DNA of 64,000 nt from NCBI GenBank assembly GCA_050014015.1, contig JBEKEC010000002.1, forward strand, positions 124,001 through 188,000, given 5' to 3'. Below are positions 33,292 to 41,445 of the stretch, in pieces. Numbering within the stretch: position 1 is the stretch's first letter; the number at the start of each line of letters is the position of its first letter. A model generated the notes under the pieces. That model did no database searches and was not told where the DNA came from. It was given only the letters and a program-made list of their open reading frames with translations. Source of the DNA: PALSA-1353 sp050014015 (GTDB lineage: Bacteria > Planctomycetota > Phycisphaerae > Tepidisphaerales > Tepidisphaeraceae). Made by a program: the position numbers and the translations under genes.

Positions 33292-35319
33292 ATGAAGGGA
33301 CGGATCAGCCAACACGCCGATGCGACAAGCCAGGGCCGGTCGCGGGTTCAACGAGACCTGGCCAACGCCTGCCGATTTGAGGCGCTGGAGAGCCGGACGC
33401 TGATGTCGGCGAGCATTCTGGCCGCCCCATCGGCTTTGACGGCGACGGCCGCCGCCCCCATCGACGTGCAGCTTCATTGGAAGGACAACGCCAGCACCGC
33501 GACGGGATATAACGTTCTGCGTTCAACGGACGGCGTACATTACACGGAATTGACCCAAATCAAGTCCGCCAGCGCCAGCAGCTTCACCGACGCGACCGCC
33601 GTGTCGGGGCACGTTTATGACTACGAGATTCAGGCGTACAACGGCTCGGTAACTTCGGCGGCGTCGAACGTTGCCAAAGCCACCACGCCGCTGGTGACGC
33701 CGACGGGCTTCACCGCCAGCCTCTCCGGGTCTTCAGTCAAGCTGGCCTGGACGGACAGCGATTCCTCGGCGACGGGATATTATATCGCTCGCTCGACCGA
33801 TGACGTTCATTTCTACCTAATTGCAACGATCAACGGCGCTTCGACCAAGAGCTATACCGACTCGGCGACCGCGACGGGGACGAAGTATTACTACATTATG
33901 GAATCGTTCAACGCGGTGACGACTTCGGCGCTTTCGACCACGGCGAGCGTCACTACGCCGCTGGTGACGCCGACGAGCCTGACCGCCAACGTCTCCGGAT
34001 TTACAATCAAGCTGGCCTGGACGGACAACGACTCCTCGGCGACGGGATATTACGTCCTTCGCTCGACCGATGGCGTTCATTTCAGCCAAATTGCAACGAT
34101 CAGCAGCGGTTCGACCCGGAGCTATACCGACTCGGCGACGGCCTCGGGAACCAAGTATTACTATCAGGTCGAAGCGTTCAACGCGGTGACGACTTCGGCG
34201 GCTTCGGCGGCGGCGAGCGCCACCATGCCGAGCCTGGGCGTCACCATCACAACGCGATATGGCGACGAACTGGTGGTGACGGCGGCGGGCGCGGACGATT
34301 CGGTCTCCATCCTGGAAAGCGGATCGACGTTCACCATCGACGCCGATGGGAAAACCTACACCGATGCGGCGCTGGCGGGGGGTTTGTTCGTCTACACGCG
34401 CGGCGGGACGGACGCGATCAACGTCGATAAGTCCGTGAAGTCCCAGACGACGTTGGAAACCATCGACGGCGCACTGACGACGATCACCAGCGCGGGCACG
34501 GACGTCATCGCCTGGATCGACTCCACGGACAAATATTCCGGCACGGGCACGGTGCATGATGTCGCCAGCTTCGCCGGCGGCGTGAGCAAAGCGGTGGGCG
34601 CGGCCCTGGCCAACCCCACGGACGCGGGAAAGACCGTGACGGTGAACGCATCCCTGTTCGGGACCGGCCCAGTGGCCGGGGACGTCAACCAGGGCGAGGT
34701 GGGCGACTGCTACTTCCTGTCGTCCCTGGCCGCGTTCGCGGGGCAGAATCCCAACGTCCTGGTGCAATCGGCGGTGGACATGGGCGACGGGACCTATACC
34801 GTGCAGTTCATCTCCAACGGTAAACCCACGTTCGTCCGCGTTTCCAACCAGTTCTCAGCCGGGCCGTTCGAAGGATTGCTGTACGCCCATCCGGGAACCG
34901 ACGGCTCGATCTGGGCCATGGTGATCGAAAAGGCCTTCGCCTACTTCCGAACCGGCGCCAATACCTACGCCTCCACGAACAGCGGCTGGATGGGCGAAGC
35001 CTACAGCGATTTCGGCGTGAACTCCACGGCCTTCAACCCGAGCAGTTACACGGCCACGACGCTGTACAACCTGCTGTCCGCCGATCTGTCCGCCGGCAAG
35101 GAAGTGACCCTGGGCACCAGCAATTCCGCGCCGGACCTTGTCAGCGATCACGCATATACGCTGGTCAGCGCGTATAAGGACTCCAAAGGCGTAACGTACT
35201 ACGTCGTTCGCAACCCCTGGGGCGACTCCGGCGATTCGCTGGAAAACAGCCAGGGCTACGCCACGCTGACGTTCGCACAACTGGTTGCCAACTACGCCGA
35301 TGGGTGCGCGTCGGTCTAA
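33292..35319 (+). CDS. Secreted FN3-calpain-like cysteine protease with LEPR-XLL-like N-terminus
   Basis: 675 residues. The N-terminus has FEALESRTLMSA (about residues 35-46), a variant of the planctomycete LEPR-XLL motif seen at the start of large surface proteins. Three fibronectin type III domains follow (about 50-315), each with TGYxxxRSTDxVHF-type strands; the second and third are near-copies. After a beta-rich linker, residues about 460-675 form a papain-fold calpain domain: Cys in GEVGDCYFLSSLAAF, His in SDHAYTLVSA and Asn in VRNPWGDSG, a complete triad. So it should be an extracellular protease, an unusual use of the calpain fold in bacteria. GGAGG precedes ATG 33292. Confidence 0.85.
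   Translation: MKGRISQHADATSQGRSRVQRDLANACRFEALESRTLMSASILAAPSALTATAAAPIDVQLHWKDNASTATGYNVLRSTDGVHYTELTQIKSASASSFTDATAVSGHVYDYEIQAYNGSVTSAASNVAKATTPLVTPTGFTASLSGSSVKLAWTDSDSSATGYYIARSTDDVHFYLIATINGASTKSYTDSATATGTKYYYIMESFNAVTTSALSTTASVTTPLVTPTSLTANVSGFTIKLAWTDNDSSATGYYVLRSTDGVHFSQIATISSGSTRSYTDSATASGTKYYYQVEAFNAVTTSAASAAASATMPSLGVTITTRYGDELVVTAAGADDSVSILESGSTFTIDADGKTYTDAALAGGLFVYTRGGTDAINVDKSVKSQTTLETIDGALTTITSAGTDVIAWIDSTDKYSGTGTVHDVASFAGGVSKAVGAALANPTDAGKTVTVNASLFGTGPVAGDVNQGEVGDCYFLSSLAAFAGQNPNVLVQSAVDMGDGTYTVQFISNGKPTFVRVSNQFSAGPFEGLLYAHPGTDGSIWAMVIEKAFAYFRTGANTYASTNSGWMGEAYSDFGVNSTAFNPSSYTATTLYNLLSADLSAGKEVTLGTSNSAPDLVSDHAYTLVSAYKDSKGVTYYVVRNPWGDSGDSLENSQGYATLTFAQLVANYADGCASV
33691..34230 (+). 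repeat. Tandem 270-bp direct repeat encoding FN3 domains 2 and 3
   Basis: Two units of exactly 270 bp (33691-33960 and 33961-34230) are highly similar at the DNA level, for example starting CTGGTGACGCCGACG in both and sharing GCTATACCGACTCGGCGAC. This indicates recent duplication or conversion of a 90-residue domain. Confidence 0.8.
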
Positions 35320-35358
35320 AACCCGATTCCATCCGAGTGAACGCAAACCACCCTCTCG

Positions 35359-35387
35359 CCCTCTCCCCGGAAAAGCCGGGGAGAGGG
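35359..35387. terminator. GC-rich hairpin CCCTCTCCCCGG
   Basis: CCCTCTCCCCGG (35359-35370), loop AAAAG, CCGGGGAGAGGG (35376-35387). It follows the protease gene and is one of a dispersed CT/AG-rich family (also 55691-55797 and 59421-59466). Confidence 0.65.
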
Positions 35388-35412
35388 CCGGGACACGACG
35401 GACGCCTGGCTG

Positions 35413-35418
35413 TACAGT
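35413..35418 (+). promoter_or_regulatory. -10 element for leaderless DUF1697 transcript
   Basis: TACAGT, 6 nt before ATG 35425; a GGGACA at 35390-35395 with 17-bp spacing is a weak -35. No ribosome-binding site. Confidence 0.35.
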
Positions 35419-35424
35419 GGCGAC

Positions 35425-35958
35425 ATGCCCCGATTTATCGTGATGCTCCGCGGAGTCAACGTGGGCGGAAACATCCTCAAAATGGACCGGCTGCGAGAAC
35501 TTTGCGATGAACTCGGATTCAAAAACACCGAGACCTACGTTCAAAGCGGCAACATCATTTTCGATTCCCCACGGCCCGCATCCACGTTGTGCTCACTGAT
35601 CGAAAAACGCCTTGCTGGCGAAACACGCCTTCCGGTATCCGTCATCCTGCGAACACCGGCGGAATTGCAAGCAATTATCTCCGGCAATCCATTCCTGAAA
35701 GAAAAGGAAATCGATCGCTCAAAGCTGCACGTGACATTTCTGGCCAAGCCCCCGGGAAAGAATGCACCGAAGCAACTGGCCGCGATCGACGCCGGCGACG
35801 ATCGCTTCCGCCTCATCGGCAATGAGGTGTATCTTCACTGCCCGAATGGATACGGAAATACAAAACTGTCGAACAACGCCCTGCAGAAAGTCCTCGACGT
35901 AAACGCCACCACGCGGAATTGGAACACGGTCAACAGCCTTTATGAAATGGCATTATAG
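35425..35958 (+). CDS. DUF1697 protein
   Basis: 177 residues, the usual DUF1697 length. Family features: the N-terminal strand IVMLRGVNVGGNILKMDRLRELCDELGF, the segment TYVQSGNIIFDS, then KLHVTFLAK and the C-terminal GYGNTKLSNNALQKVLDVNATTRNWNTV. The family adopts a ferredoxin-like fold found in many bacteria; its biochemical role is not established. It stands alone, between a terminator-like hairpin upstream and a tandem-unit inverted repeat downstream. Confidence 0.9.
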   Translation: MPRFIVMLRGVNVGGNILKMDRLRELCDELGFKNTETYVQSGNIIFDSPRPASTLCSLIEKRLAGETRLPVSVILRTPAELQAIISGNPFLKEKEIDRSKLHVTFLAKPPGKNAPKQLAAIDAGDDRFRLIGNEVYLHCPNGYGNTKLSNNALQKVLDVNATTRNWNTVNSLYEMAL

Positions 35959-35959
35959 T

Positions 35960-36024
35960 CCGCGGATTACACGGATTGCGCGGATGAATCAATTTCTTAT
36001 CCGCGCCAGTCGCGCAATCCGCGG
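35960..36024. repeat. Inverted repeat of CGCGGAT units
   Basis: The left arm begins CCGCGGATTACACGGATTG; the right arm ends GTCGCGCAATCCGCGG. It directly follows the DUF1697 stop and separates it from convergent metG. Confidence 0.65.
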
Positions 36025-36105
36025 TTCGCTCCCTTTCTTTGTCTCCCCTGTGCCCGACGGCAAAATGGTGCGGACGACAAGCAATTACGCCATATCCGAT
36101 TGAAA

Positions 36106-37656
36106 TCATGAATGTCCCCTTTCCACGTTCGGAAACAGCGGCTGCGCCTCGCCGAGTTTCGCCCCCCCCGCCGCCGGCGGATTGGCGTAGAGCCAATCCA
36201 GCGTCTTGCCGGCGACGTCGATCTTCAATTGCGATAAACCCTCGGCCGCCTTCGTCGGCAAGATCGGGAGCAGGCCGACCAAGCAGCGGTGAATCGAGAT
36301 CGCCGCGACGTTCAGCACCGTGTTTAGCCGCGTCGCTTGCGACGCGTCCCGTTTCAGTTTGAACGGTTCGGTGGCATCGATATACCCGTTGGTCAGCCTC
36401 GCCAACTGCACCGGCAATTCGGCACACTGTTGGAGGTCGATGCGGTCGTAGGCAGCCGCGAGCTGTGCGGGCAATTGCTCGGCGTGCGCCAGAAGGTCGG
36501 AATCGATCTTTTCCAGTTCGCCCGGCGCCGGCAAAACGCCCTCGCGATAAAGGTGGACCATTTTGATAATGCGGTTCAGGCAGTTGCCGACGACGTTCTT
36601 CAGTTCGTTGAAGGATTTGAGGAAATCGGCGTCCGTCCAATCGAGGTCGCTGCCGAAGGGAGCGGCCCGCAACAGATAATATCGCAGCGCGTCCAGCGAA
36701 TACGTGCCGATCACCTGGCGGAGCTTCGTCAGGTCGATGAAATTGCCGAGCGATTTGCTCATTTTCTTCCCCGCGCTGGTCCACCAGCCGTGGGCGAAAA
36801 CTTTCTTCGGCAACGGAATGCCCAGCGAAAGCAGCATGGCCGGCCAGTAGACCGTGTGGAACCAGAGGATTTCCTTGCCGATGATTTGCACGTCGGCCGG
36901 CCAGAACTTTTTGAACAGCGATTCATCCGCGGACGTATATCCCAGCGCGGTGACGTAATTGCTCAGCGCGTCGATCCAAACGTAAACGACGTGGTCCGGA
37001 TCGTGGGGGAGGGGGATGCCCCACTTGAGCGTGGCCCGGCTGATGGACAGATCGTCCACCCCCTGCTTCAATTTGCTGAGCACTTCGTTTCGCCGCGCGG
37101 CGGGCTGGATGAATTCGGGGTTGGATTCGATGTATTGCTGAACGCGCGGGGCGTACTTCTTCAGCCGGAAGAAATAACTCTTTTCGGAATATCGCGTCAG
37201 CGGCCGGCCGGTGATGACGGATTTGTATTCCCGCGATTTGGCCTCGGTCTCGGTGACGAATTCCTCCTGGCCCTCGTCGTACCAGCCTTCGTAGCTGCCG
37301 AGATAAATGTCGTCGTTGGCGAGCAATCGGCGGACGATCTCCTGGACGGCGGATTTGTGCCGCTCCTGCGTCGTGCGGATGAAGTCGTCGTGGGTGATCC
37401 CGATTTCTTTCCAGAAACTCTGGAACGCGGCGACCATCTGGTCCGCCAACACGCGCGGCTCGACGTTCTGGGCGGCCGCGGTCTTGACCATTTTGATCCC
37501 GTGCTCGTCGGTCCCGGTGAGGAAAAACGTCTCCTCGCCCCGCAGCCGGTGATACCGCGCCAGCGCGTCGGACGCGACGGTCGTATAGGTATGCCCCAGA
37601 TGCGGTTCGCCGTTGGGATAGTAAATCGGCGTCGTGACGTAAAAAGTCTTGTTCAT
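36106..37656 (-). CDS. metG: Methionyl-tRNA synthetase
   Basis: 516 residues, a short MetRS without the C-terminal tRNA-binding domain. HIGH variant: PIYYPNGEPHLGHTYT (HLGH, about residues 19-22). KMSKS is exact in SAGKKMSKSLGNF (about residues 294-306). TGTDEHGIKM is the methionine pocket. In the connective-peptide knuckle the usual zinc cysteines are replaced (EGWYDEGQEEFVTE), so it is a zinc-free form. Anticodon-binding helices follow to the end. A long hairpin with a minus-strand T-run lies just upstream (37681-37801) and may end the ferredoxin transcript or attenuate metG. Confidence 0.95.
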   Translation of the reverse strand: MNKTFYVTTPIYYPNGEPHLGHTYTTVASDALARYHRLRGEETFFLTGTDEHGIKMVKTAAAQNVEPRVLADQMVAAFQSFWKEIGITHDDFIRTTQERHKSAVQEIVRRLLANDDIYLGSYEGWYDEGQEEFVTETEAKSREYKSVITGRPLTRYSEKSYFFRLKKYAPRVQQYIESNPEFIQPAARRNEVLSKLKQGVDDLSISRATLKWGIPLPHDPDHVVYVWIDALSNYVTALGYTSADESLFKKFWPADVQIIGKEILWFHTVYWPAMLLSLGIPLPKKVFAHGWWTSAGKKMSKSLGNFIDLTKLRQVIGTYSLDALRYYLLRAAPFGSDLDWTDADFLKSFNELKNVVGNCLNRIIKMVHLYREGVLPAPGELEKIDSDLLAHAEQLPAQLAAAYDRIDLQQCAELPVQLARLTNGYIDATEPFKLKRDASQATRLNTVLNVAAISIHRCLVGLLPILPTKAAEGLSQLKIDVAGKTLDWLYANPPAAGGAKLGEAQPLFPNVERGHS

Positions 37657-37680
37657 AAGAAAAATCTCTTAAGCGAAACG

Positions 37681-37801
37681 AAAAAAAAGAACCACCGTTT
37701 GTCTCGGCTGACGGCAACGCGCAAAGGGATAGACTGCTCCGAACCAAATCGGAGCGGGCTATCCCAATCGCATGGCCATCAATCGGTGCAAACGGTGGTT
37801 C
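37681..37801 (-). terminator. 113-nt long hairpin plus T-run between the ferredoxin gene and metG
   Basis: On the minus strand GAACCACCGTTTG pairs perfectly with CAAACGGTGGTTC (ends 37801 and 37689), followed by eight T. Inside, CGGCTGACGGC pairs imperfectly with the opposite arm, then GGGATAG (37726-37732) with CTATCCC (37759-37765), then GCTCCGA (37736-37742) with TCGGAGC (37749-37755), loop ACCAAA. Only a few mismatches interrupt about 50 bp, so it is one rod-like hairpin. It sits 25 nt before the metG start. Confidence 0.7.
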
Positions 37802-37889
37802 ATAAAAAAGATTATCGGCAGCAAGCCGTTCGGAATCAAGAGAAAGCAAACCGGGAAGCTGGTTCGCGGCTCGCTTTCATAATTCAAAG

Positions 37890-37911
37890 CCCGGGGAGCT
37901 TGCTCCCTGGG
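37890..37911 (-). terminator. Palindromic terminator of the ferredoxin gene
   Basis: CCCAGGGAGC, AA, GCTCCCCGGG on the minus strand, immediately after the ferredoxin stop, followed by CTTTGAATT. The same core GGGAGCAAGCTCCC occurs in the terminator at 48476-48499. Confidence 0.7.
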
Positions 37912-38088
37912 TCACAGTTTCATCTCGATCGCCTTTTTCGGGCAATCGTCCGCGCAGACGTTGCAGTCGATGCAGTTCTCCGGCTTGACCACCGCGACTT
38001 TCTCCTCGACGTGAATCGCGTCGCTCGGGCAGTTATCCTGGCACGTTCCGCATCCGTCACATTTACTAGCATCCACAACCGCGGGCAT
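37912..38088 (-). CDS. 2[4Fe-4S] ferredoxin
   Basis: 58 residues, the size of clostridial-type ferredoxins. Two cluster motifs: CDGCGTCQDNCP and CIDCNVCADDCP (each CxxCxxCxxxCP), separated by the usual 18-residue strand-turn. It transfers low-potential electrons in the cytoplasm. Start ATG 38088 is chosen because GAGGAG lies 6 nt upstream and the protein then begins like the family. A separate palindromic terminator follows. Redox partners are not in the window. Confidence 0.93.
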   Translation of the reverse strand: MPAVVDASKCDGCGTCQDNCPSDAIHVEEKVAVVKPENCIDCNVCADDCPKKAIEMKL

Positions 38089-38430
38089 ATACGGCTCCTC
38101 GAAAAAACTTGACCTTCCGCCGATAGGATCGGCAAAATCCGCCACCCCCGCCATCAGGCAACCCCCGTTTCCAACCTTAGGAGCCTTCCCTATGCCGTAT
38201 ACCGGACCGAAAACGGGGTTAATGCCATATTTCCCGAAGGAGAGCCCCCGACAAAAAGAACAGCAGGAAAAGGAGCACCCGCCAAATTCGTTTCATGCGT
38301 GGCCGTCATTTACCCAAGGTTTGGTTTTTAAGCAAGAAAGGGAAGATGAAATCGGCGGAGTTGGACAGTCCTGGCACAACCGATGCGTCAACCGCATCTC
38401 CTTCGTTACGTCAATCCGAGAACTATCAAC

Positions 38431-38532
38431 ATGCGCGCGGACTCAGAAGGAAGGCTGCTGGTTCAAATCCCGTCACTTCGATTTGATGGGACGGAAATTC
38501 GTTTTGGCGGATTCGTCGCGTCATCTCCTTGA
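38431..38532 (+). pseudogene. Remnant of a SUKH-like gene, first copy
   Basis: A 33-codon fragment containing LVQIPSLRFDGTEIRFGGF. The part SLRFDGTEIRF matches SLRFEGTEFRL in the frame at 40020, so the two are fragments of related genes. The nucleotide string GGTTCAAATCCCGTC inside it looks like a tRNA T-loop but is coding. Identity of the parent family is uncertain. Confidence 0.35.
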
Positions 38533-38748
38533 GAAACCGATACATGCAGCAGCATCGCAGTTTCGATGAATCTCTGAAAATCGCTTGAAACATCTGGAGT
38601 TACGTCGGCCAAGCGACGGGATTTGAACCAAGACTACGCCATACACATCGATTCCTCGACTTTTGCATAGTTTCATAGTTGAATTATTGTCTTTGGTGCC
38701 AGAGCAAACGCATTTACGTGCTGCGGCGTGATCGGTACGTACGGACAT
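38521..38748 (-). pseudogene. Remnant on the opposite strand sharing LVQIPSL
   Basis: Contains GVVLVQIPSLGRRNSRCFKRFSEIHRNCDAA. It shares LVQIPSL and the underlying 15-nt string with the plus-strand fragment, in inverted orientation about 150 bp away. It looks like the middle of an immunity-type gene without proper ends. Confidence 0.3.
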
Positions 38749-38790
38749 CGAAATTTGTCTCAGGAAGGTTCATCTAAAAGGAGCGGTGTC

Positions 38791-39924
38791 GTGAAATGTG
38801 AAGTGCCCTGCATAATGGCTGCGACGATTATTGTCGGCTTGTGCGGCTGTGTTTCGAGTTTGACGAGCAATGACCCGATGGAACGACAGCGCGCGGTCGC
38901 AGACGTGTCCGACAACGCGGCGCTCCTGAAGATTGCCGTGAATGACGCGGATGCAAACGTCCGCTACGCCGCTGCCGGAAGGATCCGCGACCTTGACGCA
39001 CTTCGCAATATCTCTGACAACGACGAGAAGAAGAACACGCACAGTCGAATGAAATTGATCGTTCTTTTACGTAGAGTCCTTGCGGAATCGGAAATACTCC
39101 GAAGGCCTGTTTGGATATCGCTTTGGGTTGGCGAGTTGTCCTGGCCGTACAAAGACAGTAGGGACGGTCGAACCGTGGTAGTGCGCGGTGAGAAAGTCGA
39201 AATTGCAATCATGGATGGACCGAGAACCGTCCTCGCGCACGATACATTGACCACGGACTTTGCGGCGAATCTTGCGATCTGGGAACTCGATTCCCTCGAT
39301 CCGTTCATACCTGCGGCTCCCCTCAATCCGGTCTTTCCTGCGAATACAGCCACGAGCTGCATTGGGGGTATCGTCGTAGACCTGTGCCGCGCGGAGCATT
39401 GCGCGCCAGCCCAGATCAGAGCCGCATTAGCCAAGGTGGCCGTCAGGGACCGAGACCCTCTCGCCTGGGAATCCGCCCTTTGTTCGATTCAGGATTTCAA
39501 CGGTGACAGTGGCCGTCGGGTCAACTTCGACTTCACCAATTACCATACGGCTGTTATTGCAGCGGCAGGCGCGGGCGCCGTGGATACCTTGGAGCTGTTG
39601 TTGGCCAACGGGGGCGATGTTAACAGCACCGACGGTGCTGGCGGCGCGCCGTTGCTCGCAGCGGCGGGCTACTCGGGTTCTACGGAAGTGTGTGCAATGC
39701 TCATCGCCAGCGGTGCCGACGTCAACGTCAAGGGCGGCATGGGCTTGACGCCCTTGCACGTTGCGGCGTCTTGCGGCAGGAAAGATGTTGCGGAACTCTT
39801 GGTGGCTAAGGGTGCTGATGTTAATGCTAAGGATGAACAGGGCTCGACGGCTTTGTCCCTTGCCGTCCAGGCGGGCCACAGCGATATTGCGGACTTGTTG
39901 CGTATGCATGGTGGCCACGAATAA
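38791..39924 (+). CDS. Lipoprotein with ankyrin repeats
   Basis: 377 residues from GTG 38791, chosen because AAGGAG lies 7 nt upstream and the protein then starts with a short lipoprotein signal ending VGLCGC (lipobox). A HEAT-like stretch (RQRAVADVSDNAALLKIAVNDAD) follows, then a beta-rich middle with no recognised domain. The C-terminal 120 residues are four ankyrin repeats, such as NYHTAVIAAAGAGAVDTLELLLANGGDVN and GLTPLHVAASCGRKDVAELLVAKGADVN in shortened form. Ankyrin repeats bind proteins; placement outside the inner membrane suggests a cell-envelope or immunity role. It lies among gene remnants in an accessory region. Confidence 0.8.
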   Translation: MKCEVPCIMAATIIVGLCGCVSSLTSNDPMERQRAVADVSDNAALLKIAVNDADANVRYAAAGRIRDLDALRNISDNDEKKNTHSRMKLIVLLRRVLAESEILRRPVWISLWVGELSWPYKDSRDGRTVVVRGEKVEIAIMDGPRTVLAHDTLTTDFAANLAIWELDSLDPFIPAAPLNPVFPANTATSCIGGIVVDLCRAEHCAPAQIRAALAKVAVRDRDPLAWESALCSIQDFNGDSGRRVNFDFTNYHTAVIAAAGAGAVDTLELLLANGGDVNSTDGAGGAPLLAAAGYSGSTEVCAMLIASGADVNVKGGMGLTPLHVAASCGRKDVAELLVAKGADVNAKDEQGSTALSLAVQAGHSDIADLLRMHGGHE

Positions 39925-40019
39925 CCTCGTACAAACCATGCCTATGGTGGTATCAAGAGCCCCATGCTAAAAAACTCCGATTTCAGCGAAAAAAACGCAG
40001 GAAAAATTGAACTGGTGTC

Positions 40020-40340
40020 TTGTCACTCCGATTTGAGGGAACGGAGTTTCGCCTACGCAGTCTAGCCGAGCCATCTGCCGTCGTGTTTTGGGACCATGAA
40101 TGGGTGGGCGACGAACAAGAGATCGGTCCGATGTTCTCCAGTTGCCGCAAAATGTTTGAGTGCCTCTCGCTGGTCGCGGCGACCGACTTCGATTTTATTT
40201 ACCACGATGACGACGATGATTCATTGTTGTTGTCAAAGAAGCGCGAGCGGCTGACGGAATTCCTGTCCCTCGACCCCGACGGTTCAGGTGGACCGGCCAG
40301 GCAGTACTGGACTTGCTGGGGTGTTGCTGCCAAGGAATGA
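40020..40340 (+). pseudogene. Truncated SMI1/KNR4 (SUKH)-like fragment
   Basis: 106 codons without a proper start; it opens after a stop at 40008-40010 with only TTG. SLRFEGTEFRLRSL, then AVVFWDHEW and IGPMFSSCRKMFECLSLV resemble the C-terminal half of SUKH-fold immunity proteins, in which a strand ending in WDHE precedes a helix. An acidic HDDDDDS run follows. It probably is the 3' remnant of an immunity gene, but the family call is tentative. Confidence 0.35.
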
Positions 40341-40674
40341 AATCGGGATGGGAGAACGCTTCTTAATCCGCGATGGCTGGCCAACGGATATTATTTAGCA
40401 ATTTATAGATAAATTTGGCGCGCTCGCCCATGCCGCTTAGCGCGCCAAAAGGTCCTTAATCCATAAGACTCTGTACAAAAAACAGTTACATCATTAACCA
40501 AAGCTGGCAATCGGCAAATGCACATTGAAAAGTGTCAAATGTGTAAAGTGTCTTCCTCGGCCAAAGCCCCGGCCAATGGCATCGTCAAAGCCAAATCTGG
40601 GTAATGGTTCAGTTTGAAATGTGAAATCCGCGAATTAGTTTGACGCCAGCCGAAGTTTGTGGCATGGTCCGATC
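40341..40674. other. Spacer with an 11-bp inverted repeat and a boundary repeat
   Basis: TTTGGCGCGCT (40414-40424) and AGCGCGCCAAA (40439-40449) form a hairpin with a 14-nt loop, terminator-like in either direction. The 28-bp repeat at 40591-40618 follows. Nothing else is seen. Confidence 0.5.
40591..40618 (+). repeat. 28-bp repeat, left boundary of a 3.2-kb island
   Basis: CCAAATCTGGGTAATGGTTC plus AGTTTGAA. It matches the reverse complement of 43746-43773 at 25 of 28 positions, so the pair forms inverted repeats around 40619-43745. Confidence 0.7.
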
Positions 40675-40926
40675 ATGCCAGCACGAGCAAGCACACGCCG
40701 GGATTTTACCCAAATTGCAAAGGCCGTTTTGGACTCTGCGACCGGACAAGGGCCGAAGATTCTGCCGCCGGGATCTCCACGGCAGAATGATACCCGCAAT
40801 CCGCACGCCGTCGCCCTGAGCAAGCTGGGGGCCAGTAAGGGGGGCAAGGCACGGGCCAAGGCATTATCGAAAGCGAAGCGCCGAGCCATTGCCAAATTAG
40901 CGGCAAAACGGCGGTGGGGGCGGTAA
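40675..40926 (+). CDS. Small basic KGG-motif protein
   Basis: 83 residues from ATG 40675. A central NPHAVALSKLGASKGGKARAK is followed by ALSKAKRRAIAKLAAKRRWGR. The order Asn-Pro-His/Ala-AVALxxLG-x-KGGKARA-x-LS...RxxIAxxAAxxRWG matches a widespread family of small basic proteins found on mobile DNA and chromosomes; function unknown, possibly nucleic-acid binding. No clear ribosome-binding site. It lies inside the inverted-repeat island. Confidence 0.72.
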   Translation: MPARASTRRDFTQIAKAVLDSATGQGPKILPPGSPRQNDTRNPHAVALSKLGASKGGKARAKALSKAKRRAIAKLAAKRRWGR

Positions 40927-41371
40927 TTCACGCCAAGTTATCCACCGGTCATCCACACAATTAGGTTAGGGCATCGTTCGCACTTCTATGATGGAGAATT
41001 TTGCGCCCACGCCGAGATTTTTCATACTAGATGTGGGGGAAAAAACGACTTATCCACAATATTTTGTACCCGCGCCGACCAGAGTTCATTTTTGACTTTA
41101 CACAGCAGCCCGACTTCGTTACGGTGGTGTGTGGCGCAAAAAAAGCCCAGGGGGACGATACCCTGAGCTTTTGGATTGCCCATTGTGTGATTATTCGTAG
41201 CTGGAAGTAATGGGCGGGCCTCACATTAAAAAGACCCACCTAAAAAGTCAACAAAAAAGCACTTGGCGACACGGGATTTAATTGCTCGTGTTTCTGTGGC
41301 GCGCAAAAAGTCGCCCGGCGAGAGTTCGAGGCTCGCGCCGGGCTAATCGGCTTTAGCGTGTCACGCCTATG
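40927..41371. other. Non-coding stretch with a bidirectional terminator
   Basis: AAAAGCCCAGGG (41141-41152) and CCCTGAGCTTTT (41161-41172) form a hairpin with flanking A and T runs. The rest is AT-richer than the chromosome average, with several TTATCCACA-like strings (40937-40943, 41051-41059) resembling DnaA boxes, but too few to call an origin. Confidence 0.45.
41141..41172. terminator. Bidirectional intrinsic terminator
   Basis: AAAAGCCCAGGG, 8-nt loop, CCCTGAGCTTTT. The A-run and T-run allow it to work from either side. Confidence 0.6.
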
Positions 41372-41445
41372 GTGGCTGCTGCTCATTGGCTGCGAGCACC
41401 CGGCTGTTAACCGGGTTGTTGGGGGTTCAATTCCCCTCAGCCACC
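41372..41445 (+). tRNA. tRNA-Asn (GTT)
   Basis: Acceptor GTGGCTG (41372-41378) pairs with CAGCCAC (41438-41444). D-stem GCTC/GAGC; anticodon stem CCCGG/CCGGG with loop CTGTTAA, anticodon GTT (41406-41408); variable loop TTGTT; T-stem GGGGG/CCCCT with loop TTCAATT. The bases at positions 8 and 9 are C and T instead of the usual T and A, the discriminator is C rather than G, and an eighth acceptor pair is possible. CCA is not encoded. These deviations suggest an accessory rather than a housekeeping copy. Confidence 0.85.

Larger units (their letters stand above)
38089..38790. other. Accessory spacer with gene remnants
   Basis: No intact gene is convincing. An open frame from ATG 38192 with a plausible TAGGAG site has no recognisable protein. 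Short coding remnants occur at 38431-38532 (plus) and 38521-38748 (minus). AAGGAG at 38778-38783 serves the next gene. Confidence 0.45.

Noticed and set aside
38192..38569. 125-codon plus-strand frame as an intact gene
   Set aside because: Despite a possible ribosome-binding site, the composition is non-protein-like, no family is recognisable and it runs through other coding remnants.
38455..38640. Two tRNA-like strings GGTTCAAATCCCGTC in opposite orientation
   Set aside because: Neither has a pairing acceptor, D-arm or anticodon arm, and the T-stem has a mismatch. Both are explained as coding for LVQIPS in related fragments.
40937..41060. Replication origin suggested by TTATCCAC-type strings
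   Set aside because: Only two or three DnaA-box-like sequences, no AT-rich unwinding repeats and no dnaA or dnaN nearby.
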